Source of the DNA: Meconema thalassinum
Taxonomy: Eukaryota; Arthropoda; Insecta; Orthoptera; Tettigoniidae
Length of the DNA stretch: 64,000 nucleotides
Direction of reading: 5' to 3'
Assembly: GCA_946902985.2 (NCBI GenBank)
Contig: OX336390.1
Coordinates: 524,724,861-524,788,860, forward strand
Every line of letters starts with the position of its first letter. Within the stretch, counting starts at the first letter, position 1. Shown here one piece after another: positions 34,938 through 44,505 of this stretch. The notes beneath the pieces are model-generated. The model had not been told where the DNA came from, searched no databases, and worked only from the letters and a program-made list of their open reading frames with translations. Position numbers and translations under genes: made by a program.

Positions 34938-35089
34938 AACTATGTACAAGTTGCCCGGGCTTGTAGGCCGTGGTCCAGGCAGGATGTTATCTCCTGACGT
35001 TTCACCGAGCAGTATCAAGGGTCCACTCCTTTTGTTAGCTAACATCCTGCCTGGACGACCTGCAAGCCCGGACAACTTGTACATAGTTA
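34938..35089. repeat. Palindromic repeat, arms ~52 bp
   Basis: AACTATGTACAAGTTGCCCG at 34938 is the inverted complement of GGACAACTTGTACATAGTT at about 35070-35088. Pairing extends through GGCTTGTAGG and CCAGGCAGGATGTTA. The loop holds CTGACGTTTCACCGAGCAG. The upstream GGCTTTCACGG motif and this loop recall Penelope-like element termini, but that is tentative. It abuts the fold-back mariner at 35094. Confidence 0.65.
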
Positions 35090-35185
35090 ACTACACCCTC
35101 TGTCTGAAAAGTTCGGTGAATGGGCCTATATTACGAACGGATTGTTGGCTTACCTGAAACAGCCTTTACTATCCTTCGAAGTAAT

Positions 35186-35566
35186 AATAATAATAATATC
35201 GTATGGCCTCGGTGCCGGGTGCATGCTTTGTAATTTGACACCCAGAGGGTAGCTTGCATATCAAATTTCGTTGTTCCTTGAATCACTATGAAAGTCAGGG
35301 AGGTTAGATATCTAAGCTCCTTGAACACTATAGCGCTTTCTGGTAGAGAAATGAGGAACTTTGTGTTGGCGGAAACTCCCGAGATTAATTTTGCCATTAT
35401 GAACACGGCCTCCTGAATTCAAATGGGTTCTTTAACATGCCAACAACGTATGACATGAGTATCGTGATTTTTGTCGCCTTCAAAAATCACTTACCATGGC
35501 CAGGGGCGAACCTGCAATCTTGGGGTTAGTAGACCGACACGCTATCCACTCACCCACCGTGGCAAG
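35186..35566 (-). mobile_element. tRNA-derived SINE S2 with 17-bp target-site duplication
   Basis: On the minus strand the head is CCACGGTGGGTGAGTGGATA with B box GCAGGTTCGCCCC. The tail is (TAA)n next to ATCGTATGGCCTCGGTGCCG. CTATCCTTCGAAGTAAT occurs exactly at 35169-35185 and 35567-35583, and it is itself part of the mariner arm. The SINE therefore inserted into the fold-back mariner. Confidence 0.92.
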
Positions 35567-35669
35567 CTATCCTTCGAAGTAATCCCCGTGGATGGTTTTG
35601 AACTTCTTAGAACGGCTGTACAAGTCCTGGCATAGTCTTCCTGAGGGATAGCCTTCAGTTGGGTCGTCA

Positions 35670-35830
35670 CATTACGCCGGATGTCCCAAATGTCCGAAAA
35701 CCTCTGGCCCTTCAGGGCTTTTCGGCGACCCTAGACCCTTATACTCCATACTTTGACGCTTGCCTTCGAGGTCGTACCTCAGGCACCAGGTCTTGTCACC
35801 CGTGACGATGGTTTTCAGGAACATTCCATT
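35670..35830 (-). pseudogene. Mariner transposase, internal fragment
   Basis: The minus strand reads TIVTGDKTWCLRYDLEGKRQ. This is the conserved region around the first catalytic aspartate of mariner transposases (V-T-G-D-E-T-W in most members; here lysine follows the aspartate). The second and third catalytic aspartates and the N-terminal DNA-binding region are missing. No activity is expected. Confidence 0.75.
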
Positions 35831-36189
35831 CCACGGAACATTCACCCTTCTCACTGCCACCCGTCGAACAGATGTGCACGTTAGGTTGTATAAATTCACC
35901 CTTCTCACTGCCGCCCGTCTATCAGGTGTGCAAGACAGGTTGCATAAATACACGCTTCTCTCTTGCTTTCAATTTAAGTTTTGACGACCCAAACTGAAGG
36001 CTATTCCTAAAGAGGACTATGCCAGGAGTTTCCAGGACTTGTTCAGTCGTTCTCAGAAGTGCATATCCATACACGGGGATTACTTCGAAGGATAGTAACG
36101 GCTGTGTCAGGTAAGCCAACAATCCTTTCGTAATATAGCACATTCACCGAACTTTTCAGACAGAGGGTGTATTATGTGTATACAGTAAT

Positions 36190-37434
36190 TTGTGGAACTG
36201 TAAGTACAATTGAAACAATTCCTGTCAAGGATATTGAAGAGAAATTGGAAAGTGGAGAATTCATACTGTGCACGAAAGAAGGTTGCAGTTCCACATGGGG
36301 AAACTTTGCAACCGTTCACAAAGGCCAATAGGTTTTGATCGATGTAATGCATGTGGAATGATACTGAACATTAGATCGGGTGCCACAAGCATTTTGAGAC
36401 GTAAGTGTAAATTTAGCAAAAATAAAACGGACGGAACACACATTGTGAAACAAAATAAGGATGTGGTAGGTGCTAAATGCGTAGAAATGTTTTCCAGAGA
36501 TCTGAGACGTTGTACTGCCATTGAGGGAGAGGATGTCTTAAATGTAGGAGAAACATTGATTCATATGAGACATTAATATGGTCCTGTGGACATTAAAAGA
36601 ATTCATACCGTCTCGCGTGACAGTAGCACGAAAAGTGCAATCTTTCCCAGAGGAAGTGCAGTTTACGCCACAGTTTATGGCCGGTCAGCCCCAGTTGCGC
36701 AGCCGTACTGAGGACAGTCGGCGAACCTAGGGCATGTGCAATTGATGCGTGAGGTATTTTTTCCGTGCACCTGACAACTCGCGTATCAATTGCAAATCAC
36801 TGAGACTCGTCGACTGTCCTCTGTACGGCTGCGCAATCGGGTCTGACTGGCCAATATCTGTGACGTAAAGTGTAAGTCACGCCAGATATGCAGTAACACA
36901 AGCTGTTAAGTCTTAAGAGCTGTGCAATAAACCGACTTATGGACAGATAACAATAAGTGAATACATTGTATGTTTATGACAGTGCACTGCATTGACAGCG
37001 ACTGATGTTTAATTAAAACTGGGGTAATGTGTTAAGTCTTCCACGGGATCTACCGTGGCATGTTTTAAAAGCCGGGGTTTAACTGTACGATTGACGCCAT
37101 CGTCATACTCATAACAGTACTCTTCCATTTGGACATGCTACAGTCAGCTCACTCACAGATCGATGAGATGAAAGATATTTTTGAAAACGAAGGGGCTTCC
37201 CATAAAATTGTAGGACACATCAGGACATTGCTGATCACATTCCTCAAACCGTTCAAAGAAGCAACTAGCGGCGTGGAGAGCAACAAGGAACCAACATTGC
37301 ACCTTGCCCTTCCCTGGTTTTATGCGCTGATAATATACTGCATTCCACTGACCGAGGATGTAAAAGTGAATTGTTTGTTTGATTCCATTGAAAAAGGAGG
37401 CAAGGTTTCTCCGAAACGTATAGTTCTAATCTAA
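36190..37434 (+). pseudogene. hAT-type transposase relic with BED zinc finger, interrupted
   Basis: The 5' part (about 36225-36600) begins with KDIEEKLESGEFI and a BED-like finger (SSTWGNFATVH...RCNACGMILNIRSGATSILRRKCKF), then KNKDVV, AKCVEMFSRDLRRC and YGPVDIKRI. This matches the N-terminal layout of a group of hAT transposases. A palindromic insertion follows (36661-36870). The frame 37129-37434 then reads MLQSAHSQIDEM, LLITFLKPFKEATSGVESNKEPTLHLALPWF and LTEDVKV, typical of the central hAT region. A frameshift with TAG near 36328 and several later stops disable it. The dimerisation C-terminus is not present. Homology is inferred from motif pattern only. Confidence 0.6.
36661..36870. mobile_element. 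Long palindrome (MITE-like) inside the hAT relic
   Basis: Arms 36661-36723 and 36808-36870 pair over about 63 bases (GCGCAGCCGTACTGAGGACA opposite TGTCCTCTGTACGGCTGCGC). The central part is also partly self-complementary (TGCAATTGATGCG with CGCGTATCAATTGCA), so nearly all of the ~210 bp can fold into one hairpin. Confidence 0.8.
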
Positions 37435-38461
37435 ATACACACGGCATTAGCCCATAAAACATGAATTATTTATATAATCCGGGCCGTGAAAGCCTTAATA
37501 TACACCGTGAAATTGTTATTAATATTATTATGATTAATATCATCATTATTGAATGTTTGTTTTGAAGTTGGAAAATATAACAGTTTTTGTCCAATTAAAA
37601 TATTTCGAGTACTTGAAGCTGCTGAAACAAGCTAGTGAAGAGTTCTCAGACCAAAAAGTGATCACTAGGCGACATTCTAGTTCCTAGTCCCTGGTCACGC
37701 TAAGGAAGCCAGAAGATAATGAAAAGGCTACAGTTCACGAAGCAGCGCTAAAATTGTGTGATGAAGGTAAATTTGGGTAGCTGCTTTTGTAATATAATTA
37801 GTAAGTGCCCTCATTACATCGTAACATACGCAATCATTCATTCCATACATCTGTTTTCAGTGCAGATGCCTTATAATAACCGTGAAAACAACCCATGTAC
37901 GTCTACTGAAAGTGCAATGCGACAAATTGAAAAGAGAACATTGGTTGAGGATGAGTGGATATACACAACTCAACAAATGATTGGACTACCGCCATCAATT
38001 GTATGCTGACGCTGCCATAGAGGAGTGGTACCTCTTACCCCAAGATAAACTTGATTGTCTCATTCAGAGCATGCCTCCTCGGTGTGCGGGGAGGACTACT
38101 GAAGACTGATACTGATCATCATGAGATAGAGATTTTCAATGTTTTTGTTTTCAAAAGGGACACTTAGAAGCGAGTTCGCTTTGTTTTTGTACCGTTTCAT
38201 TGTTATCCAACCTCGATTGTTATTGTTTTCAGAAGGACTGATGTTTAGTTTGTTAATCAGTTATTGTATAAACCGCAATGGGTTTACTAAAAGAAGTCAT
38301 TGTAGTAAAATCTATGATATTCCAAACTTTTGATGAGCAGTGTAGAAGAAGAACTTAAAATCATTTAAATCCTGAAAAGTAGTATATTTGTTAATTGAAT
38401 TTTAAGAGTCAGTTCAATTCGAAACCATGTTTTGTAAGGAATTCAATTCAAAATTTGTTTA
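37435..38461. other. No recognised gene
   Basis: GGGCCGTGAAAGCCTTAATA at about 37482 is another instance of the GGCCGTGAAAGCC motif. From 37500 to 38461 nothing is recognised beyond short open frames of up to 83 codons. Confidence 0.4.
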
Positions 38462-39283
38462 AGGTGCGTTCAAAAAGTAACGAGCCGGAGGATGTAATGC
38501 GCAAACCGGTTACTACATTGGCTAATCGTGGCGTGTGTAACGAGGTGTGGTTCCGACCAGAGCGTGGAAGGTCACAGTCCGTCGCTAGAGGGCACGCGTG
38601 CACGTCACGTGACGATAAAAAGCGTGCAGCAGCATGCATCAATCGTCCAACGCTGCCAGTCGCATTGCAAACAGTGGCATGGAGGCGCCAAACGAAGAGC
38701 AAAGAGGTGTTCTTCGGTTTCTGACAGCGGAAGGACTAGGGGGGAATGGACATTCATCGCCGAATGTCACAAGTGTACGGCGAACACTGCATGTCCCTTG
38801 CAAGGTTCAAGGCGTGGCACAAGCGCTTCAGGGAAGGACGGGTGTCGTTAGCCGATGTTGCCCGGTCTGGGGCACCCCCCTGCATAACCGATGACAACGT
38901 CCAGCTGGTTGATGCACTCATTACCCAGAACCGCCGAGTGACAGTGACGCCATAGCCGCCGTGGTCGGATTGAGCGTCGGAAGTGTGCACACCATCATGA
39001 AGGAACGACTGCTCTTGCGGAAAGTATGTGCCCAATGGGTGCCCCACAGTCTTCAATAACACCAGGAAGCATGTCGAATGGCCTACTGTCTTGGTTGGAC
39101 GATTGATGCATGCTACTTCCCGCTTTGTATCGTCACGTGACGTGCACGCGTGCCCTCTAGCGACTGACTGTGACCTTCCACGCTCTGGTCGGAACCACAT
39201 CTCGTTACACACGCCACGATTAACCGATGTCGTCACCAGTTTGCGCATTCCAGCCTCCGGCTCGTTATTTTTTGATCGCACCT
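38462..39283 (+). mobile_element. Fold-back mariner derivative, 822 bp, 190-bp arms
   Basis: Inverted arms at 38462-38651 and 39094-39283 begin AGGTGCGTTCAAAAAGTAAC and AGGTGCGATCAAAAAATAAC and stay highly similar for 190 bp. TA flanks both sides (38460-38461 and 39284-39285), as expected for the Tc1/mariner superfamily. Between the arms lies only the N-terminal part of a transposase gene. The right arm is an inverted copy of the 5' leader, so this element arose by replacing its own 3' half. Confidence 0.85.
38680..39070 (+). pseudogene. Mariner-type transposase, N-terminal fragment
   Basis: The frames read EEQRGVLRFLTAEG, then IHRRMSQVYGEHCMSLARFKAWHKRFREGR, LADVARSGAPPCITDDN and VDALITQNRRVTVT. 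This is the bipartite helix-turn-helix DNA-binding region of a mariner-family transposase. VGLSVGSVHTIMKERLLLRKVCAQWVP follows after a frameshift near 38955, with another near 38740. The catalytic domain is absent. The fragment could at most bind terminal repeats. Confidence 0.8.
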
Positions 39284-39642
39284 TATACTGGATAATATTA
39301 ATGTTCGCAGAACTCACAGTGTGTATGTCAGCATTTTTATAAGCAATATGATTAAAAATAGACTTATTCCACAAAATATTACAGGTCCTTACTGTCAAGA
39401 CTTGTAATGAAAATGGATCACACGGGAGCTTGTTTTTTGCGAGCATTTTTTGGCTCGTAAAACGAGAGCACCAAATTTAATTTTAAGAGCACCAAGTTGA
39501 AAACGCCTGGCCTACATTATGTAATGCATTTGCTATCAATAAAAGTGAATCATTTTTAGTAAGTACAGTAAGTCAGTAAGCAGGAAAATGATTAATTAAA
39601 TAAATAAAGTAATAATAAATGCAGTTATTTAATTAATTAAAT

Positions 39643-39941
39643 GCCGGCCCCGTGGTGTTGGGGTAGCGCGCCTGTCTCTCACTCGGAGCCCGGATTCTAT
39701 TCCCGGCTCCGACAGGGATTTTATAAACTGACGTGGGGGATTGAGCGGGGTGCACTAAGCATCGTGTGGACAATTGATTAGCTGTCTGACAGTGAGGCAG
39801 CGCCCCAGTCACGAAAACCAAGATTGACGGCTGAGGGAAACCGATGCGCTGACCACACGTCATCACAATATCTGCAGGTCAATTTGGTGGGCAGCGGGTC
39901 TTGGTAGGCCTAGGCCCTTTATGGGCTGTAGTGCCAGGGGT
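39643..39941 (+). mobile_element. SINE S3, plus strand
   Basis: GCCGGCCCCGTGGTGTTGGG with a degenerate B box (GGATTCTATTCCC), the S3 body, and the end GCTGTAGTGCCAGGGGTT followed by an ATTT-rich tail. No clear target-site duplication in the AT-rich flanks. Confidence 0.88.
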
Positions 39942-40043
39942 TATTTATTTTTAAATAATTATTTAAATAAGTAAGTAAATGAAACATTGTGAAACAGAAT
40001 TTCCTTAATAAAAATTATTACGAGTATGTATATTAATAGTTAA

Positions 40044-40285
40044 CCGGCCGCGGTGGTCGAGGGCGGTAACGCGCTACCTCGTGTCTCGCTGATATCGGGA
40101 GAGCATGGGTTCAAAACCCACCTCAGCCGTCCTGAAAATGGTTTTCGTGGTTTCCCATTTTCACTACCAGGCACATGCCGGGACGGTTCCTTTCAATAGG
40201 TCCACGGTCGATTTCCTTTCATATTCCCTCCCTGGCCCGTCCTGAAAAGAAAATACATGGGCATTGGTTGCATTAATAAAATTAT
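40044..40285 (+). mobile_element. tRNA-derived SINE S5 with 15-bp target-site duplication
   Basis: CCGGCCGCGGTGGTCGAGGG head, B box GGGTTCAAAACCC, and a body with TCGTGGTTTCCCATTTTCAC and TTTCAATAGGTCCACGGTCG. TATATTAATAGTTAA occurs exactly at 40029-40043 and 40286-40300. This copy is the best guide to the S5 unit in the window. Confidence 0.92.
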
Positions 40286-40790
40286 TATATTAATAGTTAA
40301 TATTATCAGTCTGTTTCCTGGACTGTTTCATAAGTTGTTCCGGCTGACAGCAGTCAATGCGATGAATGCTAACTTATCTCTCATCTGGGTCAATTTTGTG
40401 AAACCTTGTGTATACCAGACCTTCGGAGGGTTGGTTTTTGTAAAATCCTACACTGTTGCTTCGGAGGGGAGGGATGCCGACCTGTAAAATATAAAGCACT
40501 GCTTCCTGCCGCACCCCGAGGCCAAGGCTGAAGGTCTCTCCAGGACGTTACCCCTCGCTTCAACATGTGCACCACATTTCCCACCATTAACTCCTGGCTA
40601 ACAGTGTGAAGAAAATTTATTCTTAATGAAGAAGATAAGATTTCGGTTATTAATCATCGAAAACCCTTGTCAATCCTTAAGCGTATTTTTGAGTTCATGG
40701 TATAGTAGGCCATGACGCCAGGGTTTTCAACTTGTGGCCAACGAGTGCCATGCGGTCCTCAGATTTGTATTCTGCGGTCCGCGAATGAAT
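40286..40790. other. No recognised gene
   Basis: CCAGGGTTTTCAACTTGTGG at 40711 and its inverted relative AAGTTGAAAACGCCTGG at 39496-39512 look like hAT-type element ends, but they face away from each other and do not define one element. Confidence 0.35.
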
Positions 40791-40794
40791 CTCT

Positions 40795-41475
40795 ACCATC
40801 CTGACAAATTCTACCTCTGCCGTCCTAAAAATTGTATTAGTGGTTTTCCATTTTAACCACCAGGTAAATGCTGGGGCGGTTCCTTTCAATAGGTCCAAGG
40901 CCGATTTCCTTCCAAAATCCCTTTCTAGGCCCGGTTGGTTGGTTCCTCAGTTTAGGGGCTGTGACAACGCGGTCATGTAGACCCGTGTACTTTGGGTGTG
41001 TGTAGAATCAGTCTGATAACCGGTGTTAATTGTGATGGCTGTATTAGTGTGTGTTATCTGTTTGTAATTCAAGTAAGGACTGCTGACATTGAACTTTCAA
41101 GTTGTTCCTACTTTTGCCGCCAAACGCCACCGTTAACGACTACTAGCTCAGGCCTTGGTTACTAGACGCCACCGCAGTCGGCTCCTGGCGACGAACGTTG
41201 GAACCTAAGAGCGTTATTCAAATGTTTAACCTATAATTTAGCTTCACACAGGTGTAATTAGTGGAAGGTTCTTTAACATGCCATAAATCTATGACATGGG
41301 GCCGCCGGCTTTACTTCCCCTCCGAAGGATGGCATACTGAGGGATTTTTAACGCTTTTAAAAATCCAACGACTTCGGCCGGGTTTGAACCCGCGATCTTG
41401 GGCATAGAAGCTCAGCATGCTACCAACTACGCCACCGAAGCCGCATTTCCAGGCCCGTCCTGAAAATAAAATAAA
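40795..41475 (+). mobile_element. SINE S5 interrupted by S1
   Basis: S5 body at 40795-40933 (TTTCAATAGGTCCAAGGCCG) and its end at 41446-41475 (CCAGGCCCGTCCTGAAAATA) enclose an S1 copy. The tRNA-like head of this S5 copy is missing. Confidence 0.8.
40934..41445 (-). mobile_element. SINE S1 inserted in S5
   Basis: A full S1 copy on the minus strand, from GTTGGTTGGTTCCTCAGTTT to the head complement GCCACCGAAGCCGC. It is flanked by TTTCTAGGCCCG (40922-40933) and TTTCCAGGCCCG (41446-41457), a 12-bp target-site duplication with one mismatch. Confidence 0.9.
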
Positions 41476-41945
41476 TGGCCATGTGTTGGATTAACAACAG
41501 TATTAAAAGATTATATTGAATAATCACTACGCTGAATGAGCTAATTAAGCGCCTTGTAAACTTATTTTTACCAACGGGGGTGGAGGCACTTTTTGAGACA
41601 AGTCCATTTTTTCCCCTTTTGTATCTGGTTTTCAAGCCTGTCCTACTTCATTCCAAATCATCCAGCCTTGATTCTTCGAGTGTTGAAGGAATTTCTTTAC
41701 CCTGTCTTTTATTCATCTTATTTCTCTTTTCCCCCTGTCAAACGTGGCCAAAATTAACTGTAAGTCTATATTACTGTAGTAGTATTTATGTCCACCCATA
41801 TCATTAAAGCAGATGACCTATATGTAACGCCATTTTTAACAGCAATCACCGCCGTCGTCTTTCTTCATCATTATGTCCACCCGTTAGTGTTCACGTTTTC
41901 AACGGGGTCGGAGATGAGGAGCGATGAATTGATATATGATGTGTG
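41476..41945. other. No recognised feature
   Basis: Pyrimidine-rich intergenic DNA. A 75-codon frame (41580-41807) has no recognisable domain. Confidence 0.45.
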
Positions 41946-41949
41946 GATT

Positions 41950-42451
41950 TTGTAACTGGTGGTATAGTTGGTAGCATGCTGAGCTTCTATGCCCAGGATC
42001 GGGGGTTCAAACCTGGCTGAAGTCGTCGGATTTTTAAGAGCGTTAAAATCCATCAGTATGCCTTCCTTCGAAGGGGGAGTAAAGCCGGTGGGCCCATGTA
42101 ATAGATTTATGGCATGTAAAAGAACCTTCCACTAACTACAATTATGTGGAGCTAAATTTGTAGGTTAGATTTGATTAACGCTCTATTTAAGTTCCAACGT
42201 TCGTTGGCAGGTGCCAGTTGCGGTGTCATCTAGTAGCCAAGTTCACGGCTAGGTGACGGTAACATTTTTTAGTAAAAGTAGGAACTACTTGAAATTGATC
42301 GTCTGAAGTCCTTACCTGAATTACTGATAACACACATTAATACAGCCATCACAATTAACACCGGTTATCAGACAGATTCTACCCACACCCAAAGTACACG
42401 GAGCTACATGACCGCTTTGTCGCAGCCCCTAAACTGAGGAATCAACCAACC
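41950..42451 (+). mobile_element. SINE S1, plus strand
   Basis: Head TGGTATAGTTGGTAGCATGC (first ~12 bases lost), B-box-like GGGGGTTCAAACC, the S1 body, and tail AAACTGAGGAATCAACCAACC. The body has small deletions relative to the 26712 copy. Confidence 0.85.
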
Positions 42452-42494
42452 AACGCTCTTCTTGACACTCACGTCGTGACAGGATTTAATGCGA

Positions 42495-42720
42495 GATAAA
42501 ATGTATGAAAATGGGCAAGGAGATGGAAGGAAGCTACTGTGGTATATTAGAAGGAACCATCCCGGCATTTGCCTGGAGTTGGAAATAGGAAACCACTGAA
42601 AACCATTTCAAGGACGCCTGGCGGTGCGGTTTGAGTCCGCAGATAGTTTACCCCAAGGCCTTACCGAGCGTAGCTACGGTACTGCTACTGGTGCCACCTT
42701 TCTTCATCTATGTTCATACA
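42495..42720 (-). mobile_element. SINE-like repeat S7
   Basis: GGGCAAGGAGATGGAAGGAA, GAACCATCCCGGCATTTGCC and a B-box-like complement (GCGGTTTGAGTCCGC), ending near GCGTAGCTACGG. A diverged copy lies at 46765-46970. Confidence 0.6.
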
Positions 42721-43000
42721 TGTTATACCGGGTGAGTTAGCCGTGGTCGTTACGGCGTGGCTGCAGGCAGTCGCTCACATCCGGGAGGCGAGGAGGTTCG
42801 AAATCCCTCCACCGGCATACTTGAAGATGGTATTCTGTGGTTTCCCATCTTCCTTCGAGGAAAATGCCGGGAGTGGTCCCTAACTGTAGGCCACAGCCGC
42901 TAATGTCATCGCGCCAGGATATGGCAGTTCAACACGCTGCGGCGGGTTAGAGGGGGTCTTGCAGTATGCATGCGCAACCCGCCTATTCCAAACCTAAATA

Positions 43001-44505
43001 CGAAGTACGTCCAGAAAGTAAGTTCCGTTTGGTAATAACATTAAATTGTGTACAGACACAGAAAAATTATTTATTGCACAAAATTCTACAACCCTTAAAC
43101 TACTTTTCCACATAACTGCCGAAATGTTGCAGGCATTTGTCGTAGCGTGGCACCGAGTTTTTGTATACCTTCTTCATAGACGTGTGCCGCCTGTGTCTTC
43201 AACTAGTTGTACGTTACGCTGCAGCACAGTTCCGCATATGCGCCGTAGACGCTCTGTATCAAGGAGAAGAAACGTGCGCCATTTGGAGAGCGCTGTCAGC
43301 CACGTACGCGTTGTTGTGCATGTTTACTCGTACAATGTCGGTGTTGATTGAAAATCCCGCCGCTTGTGAAATCAGATCTGTGATTCGTTTTCTGAATGCT
43401 GGGAAAGTGAAACCAATTGAAATTTATCGGCAAATATGCGAAGTGTATGGACAAAGTGCTATGAGTGATTCAATGGTGAGAAGATGGGTCCGACAGTTCA
43501 ATGAAGGACGTAGTGAAGTGCACGATGAAGTACGAAGTGGGCATCCATCTTTGGTTACAGTAGAACTGGTTCACGCGATTGATGACAAGATCCGGGAAAA
43601 CCGCAGGTTTACAATTAGTGCTCTCGCTATGGAATTTCCCCAAATCTCACAATCACTAATTCATGAAATTGTTACCGAAAAACTGAACTTTCGTAAACTT
43701 TGCCGACGTTGGGTACCAAAGATTCTTACGGAGCAACACAAAACAAAACGGATGGGTAGTGCACTTCAGTTTTTGATCCGTTACAATGAAGGCGGCGAAG
43801 AATTTCTGACACAGATAGTCACAGGAGATGAAACGTAGGTTTCTTACGACACCCCTGAAAGTAAGCGGCAATCAATGGAATGGAGGCACACTTCATCCCC
43901 AGCAAAGGTTAAGCCGAAACAAATCTTGACACCTCGGAAAATGATGTGCACAGTGTTCTGGGACTGGAAAGGCATCTTACTCATTGATTTCCTACCACGT
44001 GGTCAAACAATCAACGCAGATGCTTACTGCGAGACACTTAGGAAATTGCGCCGCGCAATACAGAATAAGCGCCGAGTGTTGCTGTCAAAAGGAGTTGTTT
44101 TTCTTCATGACAACGCACGACCACACACTGCAAATGTGACGAAAAACCTCCTGCAGGGATTTGCCTGGGACGTGTTTGACCACCCTCCGTACAGCCCTGA
44201 CCTCGCTCCTACAGACTTTCATCTCTTCACACATCTCAAGTCTTTCCTTGGCGGTCAAAACTTCAACAATGACGACGAGCTGAAAGAAGATGTTTCCAAC
44301 TGGTTGAAGACACAGGCGGCAAACTTCTATGAAGAAGGTATCCAAAAACGTGTGCCACGCTATGACAAATGCCTGCAATAGTTCGGCAGTTATGTGGAAA
44401 AGTAGTTTAAAGAGGTGTAGAATGTTGTGCAATAAATAATTTTTCTGTATCTGTACACAATTTAATGTTATTACCAAACGGAACTTACTTTCTGGACGTG
44501 CCTCG
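43001..44505 (+). mobile_element. Mariner element with 209-bp inverted arms
   Basis: TA flanks both ends (42999-43000 and 44506-44507). The arms 43001-43209 and 44297-44505 are inverted copies of the same length, about 93% identical by eye. They begin CGAAGTACGTCCAGAAAGTA and CGAGGCACGTCCAGAAAGTA. Ordinary mariners have terminal repeats of about 30 bp. Here the right arm includes the last ~85 bases of the transposase coding sequence, and the left arm is an inverted copy of that, placed upstream of the start codon. The length (1505 bp) is close to a standard mariner. Confidence 0.92.
43335..44381 (+). pseudogene. Mariner transposase, near intact with one internal stop
   Basis: Cut-and-paste transposase of the Tc1/mariner superfamily. 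From ATG 43335 to TAG 44381 one frame runs 348 codons, matching the usual ~345-residue length, with a single internal TAG at about 43836-43838. The N-terminal half has two helix-turn-helix segments (IRFLNAGKVKPIEIYRQICE, MVRRWVRQFNEGRSEV) and the linker RRWVPKIL. The catalytic triad is D in IVTGDET, D in FLHDNARPHTA, and D in YSPDLAPTDFHLF, a D,D34D-type arrangement. The stop falls right after GDET where the family has W, so one TGG-to-TAG change explains it. The last ~28 codons lie inside the inverted arm. The start at 43335 was chosen because conserved sequence begins soon after it. The frame stays open upstream to 43161, but that part is the inverted arm. Confidence 0.92.

Larger units (their letters stand above)
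35094..36169 (-). mobile_element. Fold-back mariner derivative with TA duplication
   Basis: Both ends are CACCCTCTGTCTGAAAAGTT (inverted) and are flanked by TA at 35092-35093 and 36170-36171. The inverted arms are about 180-190 bp when the SINE inside the left arm is removed (left 35094-35669, right 35982-36169). Both arms include the 3' end of a mariner transposase coding sequence. It reads LKAIPQEDYAR on the minus strand at the left and LKAIPKEDYARSFQDLFSRS on the plus strand at the right (35990-36050). Only 310 bp of unique sequence separates the arms, so it is non-autonomous. Confidence 0.8.

Noticed and set aside
38754..39446. 230-codon minus-strand frame over the fold-back mariner
   Set aside because: Antisense to the transposase N-terminal fragment and through the right arm; similarity to the other strand comes from the inverted repeats.
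40044..40130. tRNA genes at SINE heads (also 8227, 48523, 26712)
   Set aside because: A- and B-box-like segments are present, but the stems do not form a proper cloverleaf and the sequences continue into repeated bodies; they are tRNA-derived SINEs.
39496..40727. A hAT element bounded by AAGTTGAAAACGCCTGG and CCAGGGTTTTCAACTTG
   Set aside because: The two motifs are inverted but point outward; they cannot be the ends of one element between them.
42990..43010. Use of the repeat copy at 63150 as an exact empty site for the mariner
   Set aside because: Only approximate: the copy reads CCTAAATACAGTATATCGAC, with extra bases around the TA, so it supports the host repeat but not the exact target.
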